Of a stretch of 64,000 nt of DNA, positions 27,330 through 34,930 are shown one piece after another. The stretch is taken from contig NZ_QUBQ01000001.1 in NCBI RefSeq assembly GCF_003388735.1, forward strand, positions 1,302,001 through 1,366,000, in the 5' to 3' direction. Below the pieces are notes generated by a model that was not told the origin of the DNA, searched no databases, and saw only the letters and a program-made list of their open reading frames with translations. The first letter of the stretch is position 1, and each line of letters starts with the position of its first letter. The stretch comes from Paenibacillus paeoniae (lineage in GTDB: Bacteria > Bacillota > Bacilli > Paenibacillales > Paenibacillaceae). The position numbers were made by a program, and so were the translations under genes.

Positions 27330-27809
27330 ATGGCAGAACATCAACATGAACATGGCGTAGCTTGCAGCCATCATGGCGGAACGACCGATATCCCGACGTA
27401 CAACACACTCGATCTTATCGTAAAAGAAGACATCATGGCAAAAGCGAAAGAGCTGGCGGAAGTCATCTTCCATTCCGACGAAGTGCAGCAATACCGCCGT
27501 GCGGAGCAGCAAATCAACGGCAACGAACGCGTGCAGGCGCTAATTGGCAAGATCAAGAAGAAGCAGAAGGAAGTTGTAGCATTCGAGAAGACGTTCAAAA
27601 ATCCGGATATGGTGAAAAAGATTGAAGGCGAGATGGAGACGCTCCAGGACGAGCTGGACGGCATGCCGATCGTAACTCAGTTCCAGCAAAGCCAATCCGA
27701 CATTAACTATTTGCTGCAGCTTGTGGTAACCGTCATTCGTGACACCGTGTCAGACCGGATTAATGTGGAAGACGCAAACGAGCCAGATCCTGAGAATTGC
27801 AGCGACTAA
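27330..27809 (+). CDS. ymcA: RicA/YmcA regulator (YlbF family)
   Basis: 159 residues, helical Com_YlbF-type domain (about 30-135). In Bacillus YmcA (RicA), YlbF and YaaT form a [4Fe-4S] complex needed for RNase Y-dependent mRNA maturation, competence, sporulation and biofilm formation. The N-terminal tail is rich in His and Cys (HQHEHGVACSHHGG) and there is a Cys near the C-terminus (ENCSD), compatible with metal or cluster binding, though residue correspondence was not checked. Follows miaB as in Bacillus. Confidence 0.88.
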   Translation: MAEHQHEHGVACSHHGGTTDIPTYNTLDLIVKEDIMAKAKELAEVIFHSDEVQQYRRAEQQINGNERVQALIGKIKKKQKEVVAFEKTFKNPDMVKKIEGEMETLQDELDGMPIVTQFQQSQSDINYLLQLVVTVIRDTVSDRINVEDANEPDPENCSD

Positions 27810-27822
27810 TCTATAAAGAAAT

Positions 27823-27873
27823 AAAAGCCGCTCGCCGGCTACGGCTAATTGCCGTAGGGCGAGCGGCTTTTTG
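27823..27873. terminator. terminator between ymcA and bioY
   Basis: 14-bp perfect outer stem AAAAGCCGCTCGCC / GGCGAGCGGCTTTT with an inner GGCTACGGC/GCCGTAG-type hairpin. A- and T-rich flanks make it usable from both convergent genes. Confidence 0.85.
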
Positions 27874-27885
27874 CTTGGTTCTTGT

Positions 27886-28503
27886 TTAACGTTGGACTTC
27901 TGAAGTGACAGTCGGACTCGTTCCAATCCTCTCTGCGCTGCGGAAGCGATAGACGAAGGATGCCAGTGAGAGCGCTGCGATGGCGCCAACAAACGATTTG
28001 ATAGCGTCGCCTGGCAAGAAGGTAGACCCGATCAGGAGTGTCTTCGACCAGGAGTATTCTAAAGAAAATTTCATCCATAGCAGTCCCGGCACATAAGACA
28101 GTACGGAGCAAAGGATGAAGAAGATGAGAAAAAATCCGATGAGCGCATATGCCTTGTTGGAGATGATGCGTTTCGTCGTCAGTAGTTTATGTACCGCGAT
28201 GCTGGCGAACATAGCGCAGAACGGGAAGGCAAAGATGAACCCTCCGGTCGGCCCGATCAGGTGCGATATGCCGCCTTTGCCGCCGAATAAGGGCAATCCG
28301 AAGGCGGAGAGCACAATGACCGCAAAGATGCTTGCGAATGCGAGCCGTGGCCTGAGGAATAGACTGGATAAAATGACGGCGAAGGTCTGCAGCGTGATGG
28401 GAATGACGGAGAAGTTGAGCTTCATTTGCTGCATGCTGAGAACGATAAACAATGCTGCAAATAAGGCGACGTACACAAGTGATCGAATCGATACAGGTTT
28501 CAT
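27886..28503 (-). CDS. bioY: BioY, biotin-binding S component of an ECF transporter
   Basis: 205 residues, about six transmembrane helices. BioY family features: VIPITLQTFAVIL, and GGKGGISHLIGPTGGFIFAF. Captures biotin at the membrane and works with energy-coupling ATPases and EcfT. Divergent from genes for exactly those partners, with a BirA box in between, so repression by biotin-BirA is expected. Confidence 0.95.
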   Translation of the reverse strand: MKPVSIRSLVYVALFAALFIVLSMQQMKLNFSVIPITLQTFAVILSSLFLRPRLAFASIFAVIVLSAFGLPLFGGKGGISHLIGPTGGFIFAFPFCAMFASIAVHKLLTTKRIISNKAYALIGFFLIFFILCSVLSYVPGLLWMKFSLEYSWSKTLLIGSTFLPGDAIKSFVGAIAALSLASFVYRFRSAERIGTSPTVTSEVQR

Positions 28504-28539
28504 TAGCGATGGAATCTCCTTTATATGCTTGCATAATTA

Positions 28540-28573
28540 TTGTTAACCCATTATCATTAATTTTGGTTAACAA
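28540..28573. promoter_or_regulatory. BirA box between bioY and ecf genes
   Basis: Perfect inverted repeat TTGTTAACC (28540-28548) and GGTTAACAA (28565-28573), 16-base spacer, the known form of Gram-positive BirA operators. It lies 37 bases from bioY and 54 from the ecf ATPase gene. Confidence 0.9.
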
Positions 28574-28626
28574 ATCGAATTCTAGCACAGCCTTTCGATC
28601 CTGGGAAGAGGTAAGGGGAAATTTTT

Positions 28627-29472
28627 TTGACTCATCATGCTCAGCTTGAACTTAAACATATATCATATGCGCCAATTTCCTTGATCAGTGAATCGGGCGG
28701 AGACATACTTACAGATATTCAAATGACTGTACGACACGGCGAGTGGATCTCGATCCTTGGAATGAATGGCAGCGGGAAGAGCACCTTGTTGAAAGTAGCC
28801 GCGGGGTTGATTCGTCAAGGCGTTCGAGGCAGCTTGCACAGGGCGGGAATAGGGAGAGATAAGCCGATACCGATTGTGATGCAGCATCCGGACGCAGGCC
28901 TCATTGGCTCCACACCTTGGGAGGATGTGGTGACGCTGCTTGAGCGACAAGGCGTGCCTGCCGAAGGAATTGTTCCGCTGGCGGAACAATCGCTGAAGAA
29001 TGTTGGTCTCATTAACCGTATGCATCAGCCGCTGGAAACCCTGTCAGGCGGTCAGAAGCAACTCGTTGCCATTGCTGGCTGTCTTGCTGCGGAAGCACCT
29101 ATTCTGCTGTTGGACGAAGTAACGGCGATGCTCGATCCGGGAATGACGTCGATCGTATGCAGTCATGTCAGGCGCCTGAATCAGCAAGGAACGACGGTAT
29201 TATGGATCACTCAGAGACTGGAGGAGCTGATGCCTTCGGATCGTACTTTGGTCATGTCGGAGGGGCGCATCGTTTTCGACGACTCCGCCGGCGAGCTGTT
29301 TCGGCGAGCATCCTCTGGTGAAGCCTTAGGTAGTCCAGGTGAGCTTCTAGGTTTTGAGGCGCCTTACGCAGTCAAGGTAGCCTGGGAGCTGGGGGCACAG
29401 GGGATTGAGCTGCCCTATATACCGCTAACCGTGAATCAATTGGCAGAGGCGGTGAGCTGGTATGAGCGCTGA
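28627..29472 (+). CDS. ECF transporter ATPase (EcfA), likely biotin-specific
   Basis: 281 residues from a TTG start with AAGGGGA 8 bases upstream. Walker A GMNGSGKST at 45-53, signature LSGGQKQ, Walker B LLLDEVTAMLDPG (Val and Met where most have Pro and Gly), H-loop replaced by TQRLEE where a His is typical, so its catalytic site may be weaker than its partner's. Overlaps the next gene by 11 bases. With bioY and the BirA box it forms a dedicated biotin uptake locus. Confidence 0.88.
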   Translation: MTHHAQLELKHISYAPISLISESGGDILTDIQMTVRHGEWISILGMNGSGKSTLLKVAAGLIRQGVRGSLHRAGIGRDKPIPIVMQHPDAGLIGSTPWEDVVTLLERQGVPAEGIVPLAEQSLKNVGLINRMHQPLETLSGGQKQLVAIAGCLAAEAPILLLDEVTAMLDPGMTSIVCSHVRRLNQQGTTVLWITQRLEELMPSDRTLVMSEGRIVFDDSAGELFRRASSGEALGSPGELLGFEAPYAVKVAWELGAQGIELPYIPLTVNQLAEAVSWYER

Positions 29473-31210
29473 TTGGCTGCTTTACCATGTAGGCGTGAAC
29501 GCTTTCGGAGAGAGAACGCAGCCGTTGCTGCAAGATATAAATTTGCATATAGAAGCGGGGAAAATGACCCTGCTGCTTGGACATAACGGCGCGGGCAAAT
29601 CTACGTTATTGGAGAGTCTGGCTGGTCTGCGAGAGCTTGCTGCGGGGTCGATCAGACTGGGAGACGAGCCATTGTGGACGGAGCGCGGCAAAAAAAGGAT
29701 CAATCGCGCCGTCATCGGTCGCATTGGCATTGCGATGCAGCAATCGGAAGCGCAATGGTTCGCTTCCACGGTCAGGGAGGAACTAGCCTTTTCGTTGCGT
29801 CCTTACCGTATCGATGGCTCAGAAGCGGAAGAGCGCATGCAAGCCGCTATGGCCAGCATCGGACTGGAATTGTCATTGCTGGGCCGGGACCCTTGGACGC
29901 TTAGCGGCGGACAGCAGCGAAGGCTTGCCATCGCTTGCCTGCTTGCTTGTCAGCCAGACTGGCTATTGCTGGATGAACCTACAGCAGGACTTGATACCGA
30001 GGGCATCCAGCGGTTGATAGGCATGTTGAATGAATACCGGGCGACAGGGCGCGGATTAATCGTGGCCACACATGATTTGGAGTCGCTGCTGCCTATAGCA
30101 GACCGTATTATTGTCATAAGTGATGGCCGAGCGTTCGAGACTTCCCCCGCTGAGGCTGCATTGACGATGGGCGCAGCCGCACCACAGGCGATGCAGGGGG
30201 AGGCGTTGCTCCGCAACAAAGGATGGCAGGGAGCGCTAAGTCCAGCGGGAATCACGCAAGGAGACGGCGAAGCTCAGTGGCAATCGCCTGAAGAGCTGGC
30301 CCTGTTAATGGCTGCCGAACTCCAGCGTAAAAGCAATGGAGAGACTCGTATACAGTCTCGATTGGTATCGCCGAGGTTCGCGGAGGAAGAAATGCTTGTA
30401 CCGGAAGAGAGCCGTCTTTATGCTCATTCCGCAGATAGCGAATCGTCAAGCGGCCAAAGAGAGAATCGTCAGCCCAATAAAGAAATTTTTTATGATCCAA
30501 GAGCACTGGTGGCCGCTTATCTGATTGTTACAGCTGGATTATTGTCGCTTAACAGCTTGATTCAATTAGCAATGGGCGCCTTGATCGCCGGGGGTTTGGT
30601 GCTGCCGTTTCGAAAGCAGCTCATTCCCTTGTTGCCAATCATACGAGGTTTTTTATACTTCTCTCTTGTCTTTATCCTCATTGGAGCCGTATCGATGCAG
30701 CCGTTCGAGCTGCAATGGAGCAAGTCTGAGCCAATCGCGATAAGGATGCTGCAATTATGGCTGATCATGATTCTTGGGATGCCTTTACTTGCTTTAATGT
30801 CTCCGATCCGCCTGCAACGGGGACTGGAGCAAACGTTTGGTTGGATGGCCAAGCTTCGTGTCCCCATTCATTCGTTAAGTTTGCTGGTCATGCTGATCTT
30901 CCGCTTTATTCCGCTGCTCATGAGAGAATGGGTCCGTTTTGCCAAAATCGTAAAAGCGCGCGGGAAATCGACAGCCAGGGGCAACGGCATTCCGCTGCGA
31001 CTGCTCACGTATTTGTTCATACCATATATTCGTGCAATCCTGAGAATGGCGGAGAGTATGGCTGATGCCTTGGAGGCCAGGGGCATTGGTCAAACCTCAG
31101 TTCGCACAACGCAAGGCTTTAAGCTCTTCTTCACAAGAGCGGACGGTGTCATGATTCTTGTCGCCGTCGCAGCGTGCGCGGTATTGCTAGTTGTCCGCTT
31201 CTGGCTGTAG
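29462..31210 (+). CDS. fused ECF ATPase-EcfT transmembrane protein
   Basis: 582 residues. Residues 1-235 are an EcfA ATPase: Walker A GHNGAGKST 40-48, signature LSGGQ 147-151, Walker B LLLDEPTAGLD with D171/E172, H-loop ATHD 202-205. After a variable linker (about 240-345), residues 346-582 are an EcfT subunit with about five hydrophobic helices and the coupling motifs ARG at 499-501 and 539-541 (VKARGKSTARG, ADALEARG). Normally EcfA and EcfT are separate proteins. The frame is open throughout with one stop. Together with the upstream ATPase and BioY it completes an A-A-T-S biotin transporter. Its 3' end overlaps the convergent HAD gene by 24 bases. Confidence 0.9.
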   Translation: MSADWLLYHVGVNAFGERTQPLLQDINLHIEAGKMTLLLGHNGAGKSTLLESLAGLRELAAGSIRLGDEPLWTERGKKRINRAVIGRIGIAMQQSEAQWFASTVREELAFSLRPYRIDGSEAEERMQAAMASIGLELSLLGRDPWTLSGGQQRRLAIACLLACQPDWLLLDEPTAGLDTEGIQRLIGMLNEYRATGRGLIVATHDLESLLPIADRIIVISDGRAFETSPAEAALTMGAAAPQAMQGEALLRNKGWQGALSPAGITQGDGEAQWQSPEELALLMAAELQRKSNGETRIQSRLVSPRFAEEEMLVPEESRLYAHSADSESSSGQRENRQPNKEIFYDPRALVAAYLIVTAGLLSLNSLIQLAMGALIAGGLVLPFRKQLIPLLPIIRGFLYFSLVFILIGAVSMQPFELQWSKSEPIAIRMLQLWLIMILGMPLLALMSPIRLQRGLEQTFGWMAKLRVPIHSLSLLVMLIFRFIPLLMREWVRFAKIVKARGKSTARGNGIPLRLLTYLFIPYIRAILRMAESMADALEARGIGQTSVRTTQGFKLFFTRADGVMILVAVAACAVLLVVRFWL

Positions 31211-31837
31211 CCTCATCCGGGCAAGCCACCGATCGGCTTCGCCAATCCAGCTGCCTTCGTGATCAGCTTGAAGCGTATGCCAGCCGACCGCAGCGCCTTG
31301 GCGCAAATTTTTGTCCTGATCATCAATGAACAGGACAGGCGCTTTGACGGGAAGCAACGCACAGGTGTATTCGTACAGCTCCGGCTGCGGTTTGCTCATG
31401 CCTACTTGATTGGAGATGGTAACCGTGGTCAGACAGGACTGCACCGGCTTCAGAATGGGTTGAACCCACTGCGCAAGATGATTGCTTAAGATATGAATGT
31501 CGGCATGCTTGCTCCACCGATCTATTGCAAGCAAACCAGGCAGCGGGGTCAGGCTTTCCATTAGGATTGCCTGACCCTGTTCTGCATTTATGGAAGGAAT
31601 GCGGGAGCTGATCCACTCCCAGAATTGAGCTTCGGACCAACGCCCAATCCATAATCCACGACTGATTTCTTTTTTATAGTTGGCATAGAGCTGCTCCAAT
31701 GGAGTCTCCGCATGTGTGGCAATCTCGTTCCAGAACCGGGGCGACAGATTGGTCGCCAGTACGCCACCGATATCAAGCACAAGCTGCGGACGCCGTCCTG
31801 TTGATGCTGGAACTTCCTCATTTATGTAGTTAGACAT
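31187..31837 (-). CDS. HAD-family hydrolase
   Basis: 216 residues from the ATG at 31837 (a TTG four codons upstream is the alternative). Motif I LVLDIGGVL (DxG in place of DxD, as in the YihX-type group), motif II ILSNH, Lys in GMSKPQPELYEY, motif IV LFIDDQDKN. Probably a small-molecule phosphatase; substrate unknown. Convergent with the ECF fusion gene and overlapping its 3' end. Confidence 0.88.
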   Translation of the reverse strand: MSNYINEEVPASTGRRPQLVLDIGGVLATNLSPRFWNEIATHAETPLEQLYANYKKEISRGLWIGRWSEAQFWEWISSRIPSINAEQGQAILMESLTPLPGLLAIDRWSKHADIHILSNHLAQWVQPILKPVQSCLTTVTISNQVGMSKPQPELYEYTCALLPVKAPVLFIDDQDKNLRQGAAVGWHTLQADHEGSWIGEADRWLARMRLQPEADN

Positions 31838-31917
31838 AATCAGGTACAACCCCTTTCACCCTCACTTTACCTTATATCCATTCGAATTGTCACGTGTGTC
31901 GAGGCCTTTCACGCGCG

Positions 31918-31980
31918 CTGCGAACCTTCATTATGCTGCAAGTGACTGCGAACCTCTCGCTAAAGGGAACGTTAGCACAA
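31918..31980. repeat. short direct repeat in the intergenic region before lepB
   Basis: CTGCGAACCT occurs at 31918-31927 and 31946-31955, 28 bases apart, followed by a GGGAACGTTAGC stretch. No gene or clear hairpin here. It may be a degenerate interspersed element; weak evidence. Confidence 0.3.
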
Positions 31981-32067
31981 GTTGTTTCGTATAAGGGTTA
32001 GGTTGTAGACTATAAGCAGCAGTATAATTTTCCAACCAATTATATGGACGAAAGAGGTGGCCTCCTT

Positions 32068-32613
32068 ATGGAGCAAAAACAAACTCAAATGAAGAACAGC
32101 AGATGGATTAAAGAAATAAAGGATTGGACATTGTCTCTTGGTATCGCAATCGTCGTAGCCTTGCTGTTCCAAAACTATGTTTACGCACAAACCGTGGTCC
32201 ATAACATATCGATGCAAAACACGCTGGTGGATGGTCAAAGGTTGATTGAGGACAAATGGTCGTACCGGTTCACCGATCCGAAGCAAGGCGATATTGTCAT
32301 CATTAACGGCCCAGAGCATAAAGACCGTTTGGTGAAGCGCGTTGTTGCATTGCCGGGACAAACCGTCGATATGAAGGACGGCTTCGTCTATGTGGACGGC
32401 AAAAAGCTGGAAGAATCGTATGCGAAAGGGCAGACCTATCCTAGAGAGGTGTCGATCCCCCTTACAGTGCCTGAAGGACATGTCTTTGTCATAGGCGACA
32501 ATAGAGAACACAGCGATGACAGCCGGTCATTCGGGCCAGTGGCGCTCAACAGCCTGGAAGGCAAAGCGGTCTTCCGGATTTGGCCCCTGGGCGAATTCGG
32601 GGGACTTCAATAG
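32068..32613 (+). CDS. lepB: signal peptidase I
   Basis: 181 residues from the ATG at 32068, preceded by AGAGGTGG. One N-terminal transmembrane helix (22-40), catalytic Ser48 in SMQNTL (the usual motif is SMxPTL, so Asn replaces Pro), general base Lys90 in RLVKRVVALPGQ, and the GDNREHSDDSRSFGPV box. Gram-positive SipS-type protease that cleaves Sec signal peptides outside the membrane. Confidence 0.94.
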   Translation: MEQKQTQMKNSRWIKEIKDWTLSLGIAIVVALLFQNYVYAQTVVHNISMQNTLVDGQRLIEDKWSYRFTDPKQGDIVIINGPEHKDRLVKRVVALPGQTVDMKDGFVYVDGKKLEESYAKGQTYPREVSIPLTVPEGHVFVIGDNREHSDDSRSFGPVALNSLEGKAVFRIWPLGEFGGLQ

Positions 32614-32733
32614 TTAAGTGCATCGAAACGTAATAATTTTGTAATAAAAGCGTTCAGATTCGTTTAGAAATGAACTTTATGATAGACGATAGGTGAAGGA
32701 TACGATTTCATCGCGCATACGGAGTGTGAAGTA

Positions 32734-34227
32734 GTGTCTATAAAGGTAAAGCTTTATATGTCATACCTGGCTATGGCGTTTGTTCCGATCATCTTGCTCA
32801 TGCTGTTTATGCTTATTATTTTTTTTGCAGGTGAGAAGCATGATTTAAGGGAGTTTGGCGAAGCGCAGAAATACGAAAGCTTTAATCAGGCTATCATCTA
32901 TGGGGAGCTGTCCTATGTCATTCGGGAGGATACGGCGAGGCTGGAGGATGCAGTATTTCTGAAGAGCTTTCAGGATCGTCTTATGGAACAGTGGGCTGGT
33001 TTTGTGTTGACCCGCAATGGTCAAGTGACAGTGGTATCTTCTTTTCTGCAAGAGTTGTCGCCGGAAGAGGATTGGAAGTCACTCATTGAAAATCCCCCCA
33101 GACAGATGTCATTCAATCTATACCGTTTCACCTCCAGCCAGATTCAGTTCGCGTATCCGGATGGCAGTCTGGGGGAGATGGTTTTATTCCACCGTTCGGA
33201 TGCGGTGCCGGTATTCTGGCATCCACTGACGACGACCGCAGGTTTGCTTTTTGTAGGCTTGACGGGCTTGCTTCTGACCTATTTTGTCTCTCGCAGCATT
33301 ATACGGCCGATCCAGTCACTTCGAACGGCAGCGCTCCGAATCAAGGAGGGTGATCTCACACATGAGCTTCAAACGAGGAAGACGAAGCTTGGCAAATTAA
33401 ATGAGATTGCTCAGCTTGGATCGGCATTTGAAGAGATGCGTATCAGACTCAAGCATTCCATCGAGCAAAGTCTTCAATACGAGGATAACAGAAAGCTGCT
33501 GCTGTCGCATATCTCCCATGATCTGAAGACGCCGATTTCTGCGATTAAAGGTTATGTGGAAGGTATCCTCGACGGTATTGCCAATACCGATGAGAAGCGC
33601 GTGCGTTACATGCATACGATTTATCGGAAGGCAACGGATATGGACCAATTGATCGACGAGCTGTTTCTTTTCTCCAAGCTGGATCTGCAGAAGGTCGCTT
33701 ACGATTTCAAAATTGTTGATATCGGCCGTTATGTAGAGGATTTTATGGACGAGCAGCGTTTCGAGCTGGAGAAGGCAGGTGTTGCTTTGAAGTTCGAGGA
33801 TTATTCCGAGGGCGGATTGCACGTCGCAGCCGATCCCGACAAGTTGAACCGCATCTTCACCAACATCTTGAACAATTGTGTGAAGTATATGCAGCAGGAT
33901 CAAGATGATCGGGATGATGTTATTTCGGTAAGAATAAGAAAGGAAGACGAATACGCCATAATTGAGATGGATGATACCGGCCCCGGTATTGACCTGACAG
34001 ACTTGCCGCATATCTTTGACGGTTTCTATCGGGCAGAACAATCGCGAAACTCCGAGAGCGGCGGGAGCGGGCTAGGGCTTGCCATCGTCAAGCAGATTAC
34101 GGAAGGGCATGGCGGCTTCGTCTGGGCAGAGAATTTGCCGGATGATGGAGCGCGTTTCTGCATCAAGCTTCCACTCACAACGGCGTTCAAGGCGGTGAAC
34201 GAGCATGAAGAACATTTTAATCATTGA
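32734..34227 (+). CDS. membrane sensor histidine kinase
   Basis: 497 residues, GTG start. Transmembrane helices about 8-31 and 164-186 bracket a 130-residue extracellular sensor; HAMP 187-245; HisKA with phosphoacceptor His262 (SHISHDLKTP); HATPase with DDTGPGIDLTDLPHIFDGF and GGSGLGLAI. It overlaps the response regulator by 23 bases and precedes an RND pump, which it may control. Signal unknown. Confidence 0.94.
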   Translation: MSIKVKLYMSYLAMAFVPIILLMLFMLIIFFAGEKHDLREFGEAQKYESFNQAIIYGELSYVIREDTARLEDAVFLKSFQDRLMEQWAGFVLTRNGQVTVVSSFLQELSPEEDWKSLIENPPRQMSFNLYRFTSSQIQFAYPDGSLGEMVLFHRSDAVPVFWHPLTTTAGLLFVGLTGLLLTYFVSRSIIRPIQSLRTAALRIKEGDLTHELQTRKTKLGKLNEIAQLGSAFEEMRIRLKHSIEQSLQYEDNRKLLLSHISHDLKTPISAIKGYVEGILDGIANTDEKRVRYMHTIYRKATDMDQLIDELFLFSKLDLQKVAYDFKIVDIGRYVEDFMDEQRFELEKAGVALKFEDYSEGGLHVAADPDKLNRIFTNILNNCVKYMQQDQDDRDDVISVRIRKEDEYAIIEMDDTGPGIDLTDLPHIFDGFYRAEQSRNSESGGSGLGLAIVKQITEGHGGFVWAENLPDDGARFCIKLPLTTAFKAVNEHEEHFNH

Positions 34228-34894
34228 AGACGAGAAGTCGATCGCCGAGCTCGAACGGGATTATTTGGAGAGTCACGGGTACCAAGTGCAAATCGAAGGC
34301 CGCGGCGATATCGGCTTGCAACTGGCGCTCGAGGGCAGCTATGACCTGATTATTGTGGATGTCATGCTCCCGAAGCTGGACGGCTTCGAAATCTGCCGCG
34401 AGATTCGGGCAAGGCAGAATATCCCGATTATTATGGTTACTTCCAAAAAGGAAGAAATAGATAAGATCAGAGGACTGGGTCTGGGGGCAGATGATTATAT
34501 GACAAAGCCATTCAGTCCCAGCGAGCTTGTAGCGCGCGTCAAAGCCCATCTTTCACGCTTTGAGAGGCTGACGGCTGATAAGCCAAGTCTGGGCCAGCAC
34601 ATTCAAATTCGCGGTCTGACAATTGACAAGCAAGCGCGGCGCGTTACGATTCATGACGAAGAAGCGATGCTGACGACAAAAGAATATGAGCTGTTGCTAT
34701 TGCTCGCATCCCATCCCAATCGGGTTTTTGAAAAGGAGAAGCTGTTCGAGCGGATCTGGGGACTGGATTCCAATGGCGATGCAGCAACCGTGACCGTTCA
34801 TATTAGACGGCTCCGCGAGAAGATTGAGCACGATCCGTCTAACCCCCAATACATTGAGACCATCTGGGGAGTCGGCTACCGATTTAAGGTATAG
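34205..34894 (+). CDS. OmpR-family response regulator
   Basis: 229 residues. Receiver domain with D9/D10, phosphoacceptor Asp52 (IIVDVMLPKLDG) and Lys at KPFSP; C-terminal winged helix (TTKEYELLLLLASHPNRVF, VTVHIRRLREKIE). Cognate of the overlapping kinase. The order kinase then regulator is the reverse of the common one. Confidence 0.95.
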   Translation: MKNILIIEDEKSIAELERDYLESHGYQVQIEGRGDIGLQLALEGSYDLIIVDVMLPKLDGFEICREIRARQNIPIIMVTSKKEEIDKIRGLGLGADDYMTKPFSPSELVARVKAHLSRFERLTADKPSLGQHIQIRGLTIDKQARRVTIHDEEAMLTTKEYELLLLLASHPNRVFEKEKLFERIWGLDSNGDAATVTVHIRRLREKIEHDPSNPQYIETIWGVGYRFKV

Positions 34895-34930
34895 CTATAA
34901 AGAGAGAAATAACGCGAGGAGTGGAGAGAG

